Source: JABIBT01 sp964471565
GTDB taxonomy: Archaea; Nanobdellota; Nanobdellia; SCGC-AAA011-G17; PNOQ01
DNA: 20,760 bases
NCBI GenBank assembly: GCA_964471565.1
Contig: CAYYFK010000011.1
Span: 1-20,760, forward strand
Direction of reading: 5' to 3'
Shown: piece after piece, positions 1-7,657 of the stretch
Position numbering within the stretch: position 1 is the first letter of the stretch
Layout: each line of letters begins with the position of its first letter
The notes under the pieces: model-generated
What the model saw: only the letters and a program-made list of their open reading frames with translations
The model's database searches: none
What the model was told of the DNA's origin: nothing
Translations under genes and position numbers: made by a program

Positions 1-67
1 GCTACTAACAAATCTCAGAAAGTTTTGCCCACTTTTTTACATTCCGAACTACTGATTCAACCAAAAT

Positions 68-78
68 CTTTATAAATA
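68..78. promoter_or_regulatory. TATA-like element, possible second promoter
   Basis: CTTTATAAATA matches an archaeal TATA box, and its core TTTATAAA is palindromic, so direction is ambiguous. In the + direction it would start a transcript near base 100, giving the uL3 operon a leader of about 85 nt. In the minus direction it would serve a gene outside the window. It is weaker in support than the box at 153-160. Confidence 0.35.
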
Positions 79-152
79 AACTAAGTTCTTCAATATTCTC
101 CCTTACTGTAAGCAATCAGACGCTAATTCTAGTGAGATTGATGTACAAAAAG

Positions 153-160
153 CTTATAAA
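153..160 (+). promoter_or_regulatory. TATA box of the uL3 operon
   Basis: CTTATAAA ends 26 nt before the uL3 ATG at 187. Archaeal transcription usually starts about 22-27 nt after the TATA box, so the mRNA would begin at or within a few bases of the start codon. No Shine-Dalgarno sequence precedes the ATG, which agrees with a leaderless first gene. Confidence 0.7.
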
Positions 161-186
161 GAGAATAAGTTCAACGAAAATAAAAA

Positions 187-1125
187 ATGCCAACAACACA
201 TCAACCAAGATCAGGAAGCCTACAGTTCTGGCCTAGATCGAGAACTAAAAGAATTTATGCTAATGTAAAAAAGTGGGCAAAAAAAGACAAACCTCTGGCC
301 TTTGCAGGATATAAGGCAGGCATGACTCACGTGATAAAAAATAATCCTCAATCAAAAATAGCTAAATCAATTTCCGTTCCTGTGACGATTATTGAATGTC
401 CACCACTAAAACCTTTTTCTCTTCGCTTTTACAAAAAAACCGAATATGGTTCTCAACTTCTTTCTGAAATTCTTTCAAAAAACCAAAATAAAGAGCTATC
501 AAAAAAGATAACAACTTCAAAAAATAAAAAAGAAGGAAAAATTCCTGAAAATTATGATTATTTAAAATTAGTAGTATACACACAACCAAAATTAACTGGA
601 ATAGGAAAGAAAAAGCCAGAAATTTTTGAAATGTCAATTCCAAATAATATTGAAGAAGCAAAACAACTTTTGGAAAAAGAACTTAAGGTTTCAGAACTTT
701 TTAAGTCTGGACAATATGTTGATATCCATGGTGTTACAAAAGGAAAAGGATTCCAAGGACCAGTGAAAAGATTTGGAATTTCTCTAAAATCTCATAAATC
801 CGAAAAGAAAAGAAGGGCTCCAGGAAACCTAGGACCGTTTACTCCAAGAAAAGTAAATTGGAGAGTTCCACAACACGGACAATTAGGGTTTTTCAAAAGA
901 ACAGAATATAATAAGTTAATTTATTTAATAGATAATAATCTAGAGAAAATCAACCAAAAAGGCGGAATTAAAGGATACGGGAATCTAAAAAATGAATATG
1001 TTTTAATAAAAGGTTCAATCCCAGGACCAAAAAAAAGAATGATAGTATTCACAGATACAATAAGGGATAAAAAAGATACTTCTGCCCCAGAAATATTATA
1101 TATTAGTCAAGAGTCGAAACAATGA
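187..1125 (+). CDS. rpl3: 50S ribosomal protein uL3
   Basis: Large-subunit protein that binds 23S rRNA near the peptidyl transferase centre. The N-terminus (PRSGSLQFWPRSRTKR, then the AFAGYKAGMTHV stretch from about residue 39) and the central GVTKGKGFQGPVKRFG block (about residues 182-197) are diagnostic of archaeal and eukaryotic uL3. The GNLGPFTPRKVNWRVPQHGQ segment holds the loop that reaches towards the catalytic centre. At 312 residues it is a little shorter than most archaeal uL3 (roughly 330-350). It is the first gene of the supercluster, 26 nt after a TATA box, and its TGA overlaps the uL4 start as ATGA, so the two are probably translationally coupled. Confidence 0.97.
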   Translation: MPTTHQPRSGSLQFWPRSRTKRIYANVKKWAKKDKPLAFAGYKAGMTHVIKNNPQSKIAKSISVPVTIIECPPLKPFSLRFYKKTEYGSQLLSEILSKNQNKELSKKITTSKNKKEGKIPENYDYLKLVVYTQPKLTGIGKKKPEIFEMSIPNNIEEAKQLLEKELKVSELFKSGQYVDIHGVTKGKGFQGPVKRFGISLKSHKSEKKRRAPGNLGPFTPRKVNWRVPQHGQLGFFKRTEYNKLIYLIDNNLEKINQKGGIKGYGNLKNEYVLIKGSIPGPKKRMIVFTDTIRDKKDTSAPEILYISQESKQ

Positions 1126-1967
1126 AAGCTACAATCTATACAAATAAAGGAGAAAAAGGAAAGGAAATAAACCTTCCAAAGCAATTCTCAGAAGAAATCA
1201 GAACAGATTTGATAAAAAGAGCAGTTCTGGCAATTCAAGCAAATAAGAGACAACCGTATGGTAGTTTTACTAGGGCAGGAATGGACTATTCAGCAACGCT
1301 TTCTAGAAGAAGAAGAGATTATCGTGGAAGTTATGGAAAGGGAATGTCCAGAATTCCAAGAAAGGTTATGGTAAGAAGAGGAACACAATTTATTTTCACT
1401 GGTGCAGTAGTTTCAGGGACAGTTGGAGGTAGAAGAGCTCATCCTCCAAAAGCAGAAAAAGTTTGGAAACAAAAAATAAACAAAACAGAAAGAAGAAAAG
1501 CTATAAGATCTGCAATAGCTGCTACACTAGATAAAGAACTAATAAAAGAGAGAGGCCATAAGTTTGAAAATTCTCCTTTGATTGTAGAAAAATTAGAAGA
1601 TATTCAAAAAACAAAAGATCTAAAGCAACTAATGATAAAGTTAGGTTTAGAAAAAGAAATGGAAAGAGCTTCAAAAAAAAGAGTAAGAGCAGGAAAAGGA
1701 AAAACTAGGGGAAGAAAATACAAAACGGCAACTGGACCGTTGATAGTAATTGAAAAAAACTCAGCAGTTGTTAAGGCCGCTTCAAATCTAGCAGGATTTG
1801 AAGTTTGTAATGTAGATTCCCTAAACACAGAATTACTTGCTCCAGGGACTTTTCCAGGAAGATTAACAATTTGGAGTGTAGCTTCACTAGAAAAACTAGA
1901 AAAGGACAACCTATATTATAAGAAAAATGGATCCGTACAAGATAATAAAAAATCCGCTAGCAACTGA
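1122..1967 (+). CDS. rpl4: 50S ribosomal protein uL4
   Basis: Large-subunit protein that lines the peptide exit tunnel. The RAVLAIQANKRQPYGS stretch near residue 30 and the arginine-rich internal loop (RAGMDYSATLSRRRRDYRG to GGRRAHPPK, about residues 46-108) are typical of archaeal and eukaryotic uL4. The length of 281 is slightly above the usual 250-265. The start overlaps the uL3 stop as ATGA. The reading frame runs 41 nt into uL23, so its last 13 codons are coded in two frames. This tail is Lys/Asn/Ser-rich and unlikely to be structured. Confidence 0.96.
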   Translation: MKATIYTNKGEKGKEINLPKQFSEEIRTDLIKRAVLAIQANKRQPYGSFTRAGMDYSATLSRRRRDYRGSYGKGMSRIPRKVMVRRGTQFIFTGAVVSGTVGGRRAHPPKAEKVWKQKINKTERRKAIRSAIAATLDKELIKERGHKFENSPLIVEKLEDIQKTKDLKQLMIKLGLEKEMERASKKRVRAGKGKTRGRKYKTATGPLIVIEKNSAVVKAASNLAGFEVCNVDSLNTELLAPGTFPGRLTIWSVASLEKLEKDNLYYKKNGSVQDNKKSASN

Positions 1968-2187
1968 AAAAGCTGTTAGACTAATGGAAACAGAGAACAA
2001 ATTAATATTCATAGTTAGTATGAAATCAACAAAAAAACAAATAAAAAAAGCTATCGAGGAAATGTTCAAAGTAAAGGTAATAAAAGTTAACACATTAATT
2101 ACCCCAAAAGGAACAAAAAAAGCGTACATTTCATTATCAATAGATACACCAGCCATTGATGTGGCCACACAATTAGGATTAATGTAA
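1927..2187 (+). CDS. rpl23: 50S ribosomal protein uL23
   Basis: Large-subunit protein at the tunnel exit, a docking site for SRP and the translocon. The N-terminal IIKNPLATEKAVRLME segment carries the P-x-x-TEK signature of uL23, and the AIEEMFKVKVIKVNTLITPKGTKKAYI block is the standard core. Its length of 86 matches archaeal homologues. Starting at the ATG at 1927 is required to keep the TEK motif; the next ATG at 1984 would delete it. This start therefore lies inside uL4, with a 41-nt out-of-frame overlap. Confidence 0.96.
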   Translation: MDPYKIIKNPLATEKAVRLMETENKLIFIVSMKSTKKQIKKAIEEMFKVKVIKVNTLITPKGTKKAYISLSIDTPAIDVATQLGLM

Positions 2188-2188
2188 A

Positions 2189-2914
2189 ATGGGTAAGAGA
2201 ATATTGTCACAAAGGAGAGGAAGAGGAACTTCCACATATAGGGCACCGAGCCATAGATATTTTGGTAAGATTGCCCATCGAACCTATGATGAGATTGAAA
2301 AAACAGGAGTATTGGAAGGAACAGTAAAAGATCTAATAAATTGCCCTGGTCACTCAGCACCTTTAGCCACAATAGAGTATGATAATGGAGATAAAATATT
2401 AATGTTTGCCCCGCAAGGAATATATACGGGACAAAGAATAAGTTCTGGAACAAAATCAGAAGTAAAAATGGGAAATACAGTTCCAATAAAAAAAATACCA
2501 GTAGGAATGCTAATAAATAATATTGAATCAAAAACTGGAGATGGTGGAAAATTTTCAAGAGCCGCAGGATCCTTTGCAAAAGTTATAGCAAAAACAGATA
2601 AAAAAATTACTATCGAATTTTCTTCAAAAAAGAAAAAGAAAATAGATCCGGAATGTAGAGTGGTGATAGGGATTTTAGCCGGAGCAGGGAAAAAAGAAAA
2701 ACCTATCTTAAAAGCTGGAAAAATGTCTAAAATAAAAAAAGCAAAGAATAAATTATATCCAGTAACGTCAGGAGTAGCAATGAATGCGGTAGATCATCCA
2801 TTTGGTTCTGGAAGAGGAAGACATATGGGCAAACCGAGAACAGTTTCAAGGCATGCACCTCCTGGAAGAAAAGTAGGTTCAATAGCATCTAGAAAAACAG
2901 GTAAGAAGAAGTAA
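2189..2914 (+). CDS. rpl2: 50S ribosomal protein uL2
   Basis: Large-subunit protein needed for subunit association and peptidyl transferase activity. The signature near the C-terminus (NAVDHPFGSGRGRHMGKP from about residue 199, then APPGRKVG) includes the conserved histidine-containing loop near the catalytic centre. The N-terminus GKRILSQRRGRGTSTYRAPS is archaeal in style and the length of 241 is normal. It starts 1 nt after the uL23 stop. Confidence 0.97.
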   Translation: MGKRILSQRRGRGTSTYRAPSHRYFGKIAHRTYDEIEKTGVLEGTVKDLINCPGHSAPLATIEYDNGDKILMFAPQGIYTGQRISSGTKSEVKMGNTVPIKKIPVGMLINNIESKTGDGGKFSRAAGSFAKVIAKTDKKITIEFSSKKKKKIDPECRVVIGILAGAGKKEKPILKAGKMSKIKKAKNKLYPVTSGVAMNAVDHPFGSGRGRHMGKPRTVSRHAPPGRKVGSIASRKTGKKK

Positions 2915-2916
2915 AA

Positions 2917-3312
2917 ATGGCAAAAAAATTTACATATAGAGGAAAGACAGTAGAAGAACTCAAAAAGATGTCAGTAAAGGAATTCGCAGATTTAGTTCCT
3001 GCTAGACAAAGAAGAACTTTGCTTAGGGGAAATACAGACGCACAAAAAGCAATAATGACAAAAATAGATAAGGCAATTGCGAAAGAGTATAAAAAACCAA
3101 TAAAAACACATGTAAAGGATATGGTAATAATCCCAAAAATGATAGGGCTATCAATTCACATTCATAATGGAAAAGAATTCAAGGAAGTAATGATTACCGA
3201 AGAAATGGTTGGTCATTTTCTTGGTGAATTCACTATGACAAGACAATCAATTAAACATAATGCGCCAGGTATTGGTGCTACAAGATCAAGTGCACACCAA
3301 TCTGTTAAATAA
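2917..3312 (+). CDS. rps19: 30S ribosomal protein uS19
   Basis: Small-subunit head protein contacting the A-site finger and uS13. Archaeal-type features are FTYRGKTVEELKKMS at the N-terminus, the LVPARQRRTLLRG segment, and the core VKDMVIIPKMIGLSIHIHNGKEF followed by GHFLGEFTMTR, close to the universal G-x-x-LGEF signature. The length of 131 is close to the usual 130-150. It begins 2 nt after the uL2 stop. Confidence 0.97.
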   Translation: MAKKFTYRGKTVEELKKMSVKEFADLVPARQRRTLLRGNTDAQKAIMTKIDKAIAKEYKKPIKTHVKDMVIIPKMIGLSIHIHNGKEFKEVMITEEMVGHFLGEFTMTRQSIKHNAPGIGATRSSAHQSVK

Positions 3313-3314
3313 AA

Positions 3315-3782
3315 ATGAATGAGCAAAAACAAGTAAAGGAAAAAGTACAGGAAAAGAAACCTGTTGAAGAGCAAAAAGAACATTTTGCTATAGCGAAGTC
3401 TCTTAATTTGCCTATTTCAACAAAACAATCCTATGAAATTGCAAATTTTTTGAGAAACAAGAAATTAAGCAAAGCAAAGCAAATACTCGAACAACTCCTA
3501 AACAAGAAAATTGCTATTCCATTCAAAAGATACAACAGAGATACTGGACATAAACCGGGTATGGCTTCTGGAAGATATCCTGAAAAAGCATCAAAGGAAT
3601 TTTTGATACTATTGAATTCTGTAGAAGCAAATGCAGATAACAAGGGATTAGATAATGAAAACTTAATTATATCAGAATTAAGGTCGACCCAAGGAACACA
3701 ACAATGGCATTCCGGAAGATTAAGAAGAAGAAGAATGAAAAGAACACATTTATATGTAAAAGTTGAGGAATCAGAAAAATGA
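3315..3782 (+). CDS. rpl22: 50S ribosomal protein uL22
   Basis: Large-subunit exit-tunnel protein. The body starts near residue 25 (AIAKSLNLPISTKQSYEIANFLRNKKLSKA), and the C-terminal RLRRRRMKRTHLYVKVEE block contains the conserved Arg-rich hairpin tip and the final T-H-[LI] strand of uL22. The first 23 residues are a Lys/Glu/Gln-rich leader of low complexity, probably disordered. The length of 155 is normal for archaea. The stop overlaps the uS3 start (ATGA). Confidence 0.96.
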   Translation: MNEQKQVKEKVQEKKPVEEQKEHFAIAKSLNLPISTKQSYEIANFLRNKKLSKAKQILEQLLNKKIAIPFKRYNRDTGHKPGMASGRYPEKASKEFLILLNSVEANADNKGLDNENLIISELRSTQGTQQWHSGRLRRRRMKRTHLYVKVEESEK

Positions 3783-4588
3783 TCGAAAAAGAAGTAATAA
3801 AGAAAAAATTGAAAGAGTTCGAAATAATGGAATATATAGAAAATATAGTGGACAAACCAGGATATGGGTTTACTGAAATCCAAAGAACTCCACTAGGTGA
3901 AAAAGTTATAATTCATACTTCAAAACCAGGATTAGTAGTTGGAAGAAAAGGTGCGAGTATAAGAGAATTAACAGAAGTATTAAAGTCCAAGTTTGGTTTT
4001 GAAAATCCACAAATAGAGGTTTCTGAGATACAGGATCCAAATTTAAATCCTCATTCAGTAGCAAAGTATGTTACCCATACATTCCAAAGATTTGGTCCAG
4101 GAAGATTCAAATTCTTAGGATATAAATTATTAGATGATATTATGAAATCAGGTGCAGTTGGCGCAGAAATAGTGTTAAGTGGAAGGGGAATTCCTTCAAC
4201 AAGAGCAAAGAGTTGGAGATTTTCAGCAGGACACCTAAAAAAATCAGGAGACATATCAGAAAATCATATGAGAAGAGGTTTCGCAATTGCTCATCTTAAA
4301 TCTGGAGCAATTGGAGTAAAAGTAAGCATACTAACTCCAGATATAAAATTACCTGATGATATAGATATATATAATCCAGAAGTAGCAGTGGAAGAAGTGA
4401 CTGAACAGTTGCCTCCAGAAAAAACTATAAAGGATATTAAGGAGAAGGTTGAAAAAGAAACCAAAAAAGCAAAAAAAGATACTAAAAAAGAAAAACCAAA
4501 AGTATCTAAAAAGGAAGAAAAAGTTCCAACAGCTAAAGAATTAGCTAAAAAGAAGGAAACCAAAGATGGCAATAATAAAAAAGAATGA
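3779..4588 (+). CDS. rps3: 30S ribosomal protein uS3
   Basis: Small-subunit protein at the mRNA entry tunnel. The type II KH domain is in the N-terminal half, with the G-x-x-G loop GRKG at residues 55-58. The second domain follows (GAVGAEIVLSGRGIPSTRAKSWRFSAGHLKKSGD). From about residue 205 the protein becomes a Lys/Glu-rich tail of some 60 residues, such as EKVEKETKKAKKDTKKEK, longer than the plain archaeal core of about 210 and probably disordered. The end of this tail overlaps the uL29 start by 23 nt. Confidence 0.96.
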   Translation: MIEKEVIKKKLKEFEIMEYIENIVDKPGYGFTEIQRTPLGEKVIIHTSKPGLVVGRKGASIRELTEVLKSKFGFENPQIEVSEIQDPNLNPHSVAKYVTHTFQRFGPGRFKFLGYKLLDDIMKSGAVGAEIVLSGRGIPSTRAKSWRFSAGHLKKSGDISENHMRRGFAIAHLKSGAIGVKVSILTPDIKLPDDIDIYNPEVAVEEVTEQLPPEKTIKDIKEKVEKETKKAKKDTKKEKPKVSKKEEKVPTAKELAKKKETKDGNNKKE

Positions 4589-4772
4589 ACTAATTCAAAT
4601 GGATGAAAAATCCATGAGTGAGAAAATGAATGAACTTAAGAAAGAATTAGTTAAAATTAATGCTCAAATTTCAATGGGCACTATGCCCGAAAATCCTGGA
4701 AAAATAAAAGAAATAAGGAAAACTATTGCCAGGATAAACACAATAAAAAAAATTAAGGAGGGTAAGAACTAA
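4566..4772 (+). CDS. rpl29: 50S ribosomal protein uL29
   Basis: Small two-helix large-subunit protein at the tunnel exit beside uL23. The 68 residues match the family: an N-terminal LIQMDEKSMSEKMNELKKEL helix, the short P-x-x-x-KIKEIRKTIARI second helix, and the usual R-x-x-IAR-I signature. Its start lies inside the uS3 tail in another frame (23-nt overlap). Its last codons contain the Shine-Dalgarno sequence for the next gene. Confidence 0.94.
   Translation: MAIIKKNELIQMDEKSMSEKMNELKKELVKINAQISMGTMPENPGKIKEIRKTIARINTIKKIKEGKN
4755..4762 (+). promoter_or_regulatory. Shine-Dalgarno sequence of aIF1
   Basis: AAGGAGGG lies inside the last codons of uL29 and ends 12 nt before the aIF1 ATG at 4775. 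It is a strong match to the 16S 3' end, although the spacing is on the long side. Most neighbours in the operon rely on stop-start overlap instead. Confidence 0.6.
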
Positions 4773-4774
4773 GT

Positions 4775-5086
4775 ATGAGCGATATATGCCCAAAATGTGG
4801 ACTCCAAAAAGATCTTTGCATATGTGAAACAATAGCACTCGAAGCACAAAAGATCAAAGTTAAGTTAGTAACAAAAAAATACGGAAAAAAAGCAACTTTG
4901 ATTGAAGGAATCGGGGAAGATGTTAACACAAAAGAAATTGCAAAGAAACTAAAGGGAAAATTTGCATGCGGAGGAAGTCATACAAAAACTTCAATCGAGC
5001 TGCAAGGAAACCACATAAAGCACATAAAAAATGAACTGATTAAGTTGGGATTTAATTCAGAATCAATTGAAGTGCAATCAAGGTAA
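4775..5086 (+). CDS. sui1: Translation initiation factor aIF1 (SUI1 family)
   Basis: Homologue of eukaryotic eIF1, which binds the small subunit near the P site and monitors start-codon selection. The N-terminus has CPKCG and CIC (Cys at 5, 8, 13 and 15), a possible zinc knuckle often seen in archaeal SUI1. The core follows: KIKVKLVTKKYGKKATLIEGI, then KLKGKFACGGSHTK, whose K-x-ACGG loop is the SUI1 signature, and IELQGNHIKHIKNELIKLGF. The length of 103 is normal. Its place between uL29 and Rpp29 is the standard archaeal order. Confidence 0.96.
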   Translation: MSDICPKCGLQKDLCICETIALEAQKIKVKLVTKKYGKKATLIEGIGEDVNTKEIAKKLKGKFACGGSHTKTSIELQGNHIKHIKNELIKLGFNSESIEVQSR

Positions 5087-5089
5087 AAA

Positions 5090-5329
5090 ATGCAAAAAAG
5101 TTTCAAAGAAGAACTTATTGGCTCACTAGTCGAAATAATAGGTTCGAAAAATGAAACCCTAATAGGGCTTAAAGGAAAGATAATAGACGAAACAAAAAAC
5201 ACGTTAATAATCAAACAAGGAAATAAAATAAAAAAAATAATGAAATCACATGTCATACTTAAAATTGATGGTAAAACAATTGAAGGAAAAAACATCATAA
5301 AAAGACCCGAAGATAGGATAAAAAAATGA
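5090..5329 (+). CDS. rnp1: RNase P protein component Rpp29 (Pop4/Rnp1)
   Basis: Protein subunit of archaeal RNase P, which works with the catalytic RNA and Rpp21 to remove tRNA 5' leaders. The 79 residues form the expected Sm-like beta-barrel: ELIGSLVEIIGSKNETLIGLKGKIIDETKNTL, where the LIG...G-x-I-x-DET-x-NTL pattern is diagnostic, then IKKIMKSHVILKI and a short basic tail. It is somewhat shorter than typical homologues (about 90-100). Its presence implies a protein-assisted RNase P. The TGA overlaps the uS17 start. Confidence 0.9.
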   Translation: MQKSFKEELIGSLVEIIGSKNETLIGLKGKIIDETKNTLIIKQGNKIKKIMKSHVILKIDGKTIEGKNIIKRPEDRIKK

Positions 5330-5685
5330 AAAAACAACAAAAAACAATTGGAATTGAAGTGCCCTCCCCTAAAGAGAAGTGCGAAGATAAGAATTGCCCA
5401 TTTCATGGAAAACTAAAATTAAGGGGAAGAATATTCAAGGGGAGAGTAGTATCTAAAGATACCCATAAATCTGCAATAATCTATTGGGATAGACAACATT
5501 ACATTCAAAAATATGAAAGGTATGAGAAAAGGAAATCAAAAATAGCAGTACACAATCCTAAGTGCATTGATGCTCAAGCAGGGGACGAAGTAAAAGTAAT
5601 AGAAACAAGGCCCCTATCAAAAACAAAACATTTTGTTATAATACAAAGGTTGAAAGATGAAACAAATATCGGCAAGAGTTCCTAA
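5326..5685 (+). CDS. rps17: 30S ribosomal protein uS17
   Basis: Small-subunit primary rRNA-binding protein with an OB fold. The archaeal N-terminal extension contains CEDKNCPFHGKLKLRGRIF (residues about 20-38; C-x4-C is common here). The core has GRVVSKDTHKSAIIYWDRQHYIQKYERYEKRKSKIAVHNP and the signature GDEVKVIETRPLSKTKHF. The length of 119 is normal. Its last nine codons overlap the uL14 start by 29 nt in another frame. Confidence 0.97.
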   Translation: MKKQQKTIGIEVPSPKEKCEDKNCPFHGKLKLRGRIFKGRVVSKDTHKSAIIYWDRQHYIQKYERYEKRKSKIAVHNPKCIDAQAGDEVKVIETRPLSKTKHFVIIQRLKDETNIGKSS

Positions 5686-6058
5686 AACAATAGTAAGAGG
5701 ATCAGTAATAGAAGCTTGTGATAATTCGGGAGCTAAAAAAGTGTATTTGATATCTGTAAAAAGATCTAAAACAAGAAAAGGAAGATATCCTGCAGCAGGA
5801 GTTGGAGATTTGATTAATGTTTCAGTAATAAAGGGTACACCAGCAATAAGAAAACAAGTAGTTCCTGCAGTTATTGTAAGGCAAAGAAAGGAATATAGAA
5901 GGCCGGACGGAACAAGAATTAAATTTGAAGACAATGCTGTTGTGGTTTGCAAAGATGAAAAAGGCAACCCAAAAGGAACAATTATCAAAGGCCCAATTGC
6001 AAAAGAAGTCGCAGAAAGATGGCCAGCAATAGGAAAACTAGCAAAAATTATGGTATAA
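5657..6058 (+). CDS. rpl14: 50S ribosomal protein uL14
   Basis: Large-subunit interface protein contacting eL19 and helix 14 of 16S rRNA. The features are GSVIEACDNSGAKKVYLI near residue 15, the GVGDLINVSVIKGTP strand, VIVRQRKEYRRPDGTRIKF, and the C-terminal GPIAKEVAERWPAIGKLA, all standard for archaeal uL14. The length of 133 is normal. The start overlaps uS17 by 29 nt; beginning later would remove the N-terminal strand. Confidence 0.97.
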   Translation: MKQISARVPKTIVRGSVIEACDNSGAKKVYLISVKRSKTRKGRYPAAGVGDLINVSVIKGTPAIRKQVVPAVIVRQRKEYRRPDGTRIKFEDNAVVVCKDEKGNPKGTIIKGPIAKEVAERWPAIGKLAKIMV

Positions 6059-6059
6059 A

Positions 6060-6440
6060 ATGAAATCAATATTTTCACTAAACTGGAAAAGAAGCAAACA
6101 ACCAAGGAAGCAACGTAAGTATAGATATAATGCTCCTCTTCACGTTAAAAGGAAATTCATGTCATCTCCACTATCAAAGGAATTGAAAACAAAATACAAA
6201 AAAAAGAATATCACAGTGATAAAAGGAGATACAGTAAAGGTTGTGAGGGGACAATTTAAAGGAAAATCCGGAAAGGTATCCAAAGCAAGTTACCAGAAAA
6301 TCAAAGTTTACATAGAAGGAGTAGAGATGATAAAAAAAGACGGAAATAAAGTACAATATCCAATTCACCCTTCAAATATATTAATCACAACTTTAAAATT
6401 AGAAGACAAAAAAAGAATAGCCGCATTGGAGAGAAAATAA
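6060..6440 (+). CDS. rpl24: 50S ribosomal protein uL24
   Basis: Assembly-initiating large-subunit protein at the tunnel exit. The N-terminal basic segment (KQPRKQRKYRYNAPLHVKRKFM) is archaeal and eukaryotic in type. The KOW motif follows (KGDTVKVVRGQFKGKSGKV, about residues 54-72), then EGVEMIKKDGNKVQYPIHPSNILI. The length of 126 is normal. It begins 1 nt after the uL14 stop. Confidence 0.96.
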   Translation: MKSIFSLNWKRSKQPRKQRKYRYNAPLHVKRKFMSSPLSKELKTKYKKKNITVIKGDTVKVVRGQFKGKSGKVSKASYQKIKVYIEGVEMIKKDGNKVQYPIHPSNILITTLKLEDKKRIAALERK

Positions 6441-6441
6441 T

Positions 6442-7143
6442 ATGGGAAAACTTCACTTAAAAAGGATAAACGCGCCAAACACATGGCCAATAGAAAGGAA
6501 AACAACTAAATGGATTTCCAGACCAAGACTAGGATCACAATCAATGAATAAGTCATTGTCATTAAATACGATTATAAAAGAAATTCTAAAAATTGTTAAA
6601 ACTTCTAAGGAAGTAAGGGCAATATTAAACAAAGGGTTAGTAAAAGTTGACGGAAAGGTTAGAAAGGACCCAAACTTCCCAGTTTCAATATTGGATGTAG
6701 TTTCAATATTAGATGAAAATTATAGATTATTTATTAATACAAAAAGAAAGTTATTTTTACATAAAGTCAAGAAAACCGATGCTACAATCAAACCAAAAAA
6801 GATAATTGGTAAAAAGATTCTTAAGGGAAATAAATTGCAAATAAATTTTATTGATGGAAATAACTTATTATCTAAAGAAGACAAAGTTAAAGTGTCAGAC
6901 ACAATAGTGTATGAAAATGATAAAGAAAAGGATAAATTAAAATTTGAGAAAGGATCACTTATTTACTTAATAGAAGGAAAACAGGTTGGTAAGATTGGAG
7001 TAATCAAAGAGGTTCAGCTAAGTAAAGGAACCCAACCAACTAAAATTTTGTTTCAATCAGAAAAAAAAGACTATACTACTCTGAAAGATTTTGCAATAGT
7101 AGTTGGTAAAACAAAACCAGTTATAGAGATTCCAAATGAATAA
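6442..7143 (+). CDS. rps4e: 30S ribosomal protein eS4
   Basis: Archaeal/eukaryotic small-subunit protein, unrelated to bacterial uS4. The order of domains is right: N-terminal HLKRINAPNTWPIERKTTKWISRPRLG, an S4-type RNA-binding domain (AILNKGLVKVDGKVRKDPNFPVSILDVVSI), a central beta region, and a KOW-like C-terminal segment (EGKQVGKIGVIKEV). The length of 233 matches archaeal eS4. It starts 1 nt after uL24 and overlaps uL5 by 8 nt if the first uL5 ATG is used. Confidence 0.96.
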   Translation: MGKLHLKRINAPNTWPIERKTTKWISRPRLGSQSMNKSLSLNTIIKEILKIVKTSKEVRAILNKGLVKVDGKVRKDPNFPVSILDVVSILDENYRLFINTKRKLFLHKVKKTDATIKPKKIIGKKILKGNKLQINFIDGNNLLSKEDKVKVSDTIVYENDKEKDKLKFEKGSLIYLIEGKQVGKIGVIKEVQLSKGTQPTKILFQSEKKDYTTLKDFAIVVGKTKPVIEIPNE

Positions 7144-7657
7144 AATGAAAGAAATAAGGATAGAGAAAATCACACTCAATGTAGGAGTTGGAGAAGCAGG
7201 AGATAGATTAGAAAAAGCAGCTATCTTGTTAGAAAAACTTACTGGAGTTAAACCAACTCTAACAAAATCGGAAAAAAGAATCCCTGGTTGGGGAGTTAGA
7301 CCAGGATTAACAATAGGTACAAAATTAACAATTCGTGGAAAAAAAGCAGAAGAATTGCTTAAAGCACTTTTAGCTGCCAAAGAAAATAAACTAAGTGAAA
7401 GAAATTTTGATAATCAAGGAAACTTTTCCTTTGGAATTCCAGAGTATATTGAGATTCCCGGAATAGAATATATCCCAGAAGTAGGAATAATTGGACTAGA
7501 GGTTGCTGTAACAATGAAGAGGCCCGGGTTCAGAGTGAAAAATAGAAAATATCAAAAAAGAAAAATCCCAACAAGACACAGAATAACAAAAGAAGAGTCA
7601 ATAGATTTTTCAAAAAAGAATTATAATCTTCAGTTAATTGAGGAGGAAACAGAATGA
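7136..7657 (+). CDS. rpl5: 50S ribosomal protein uL5
   Basis: Central protuberance protein that binds 5S rRNA with uL18. The features are KEIRIEKITLNVGVGEAGDRLEKAAILLEKLTG at the N-terminus, the RIPGWGVRPGLTIGTKLTIRG loop, and IPGIEYIPEVGIIGLEVAVTMKRPGFRV near residues 103-130. The length of 173 is typical. Two start codons are possible: 7136 (overlapping eS4) and the in-frame ATG at 7145, just after the eS4 stop; both keep the conserved core. The stop overlaps the uS14 start. Confidence 0.96.
   Translation: MNKMKEIRIEKITLNVGVGEAGDRLEKAAILLEKLTGVKPTLTKSEKRIPGWGVRPGLTIGTKLTIRGKKAEELLKALLAAKENKLSERNFDNQGNFSFGIPEYIEIPGIEYIPEVGIIGLEVAVTMKRPGFRVKNRKYQKRKIPTRHRITKEESIDFSKKNYNLQLIEEETE
7641..7646 (+). 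promoter_or_regulatory. Shine-Dalgarno sequence of uS14
   Basis: AGGAGG lies inside the Glu-rich final codons of uL5, 7 nt before the uS14 ATG at 7654. It fits the 16S 3' end well and supports this start, so uS14 may be initiated independently as well as by coupling to the uL5 stop. Confidence 0.7.

Larger units (their letters stand above)
1..186. other. Leader region upstream of the ribosomal cluster, no gene identified
   Basis: No gene can be assigned. Reading frame 1 on the + strand is open from base 1 to a TAA at 73-75 (24 codons), so the tail of a preceding + strand gene is possible but too short to recognise. The minus strand has stops in all frames. The stretch holds two TATA-like elements (68-78 and 153-160) and a small inverted repeat, CTTAC-T-GTAAG, at 102-112. 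Confidence 0.5.

Noticed and set aside
1911..2579. Long hydrophobic minus-strand reading frames opposite uL23/uL2 and other ribosomal genes
   Set aside because: They are shadows of A-rich Lys codons, which read as Phe and Leu on the other strand. The + strand proteins are clearly conserved.
4291..4572. Lys/Glu-rich tail of uS3 as a separate small gene
   Set aside because: It is in frame with uS3 with no stop or ribosome binding site between, so it is a C-terminal extension.
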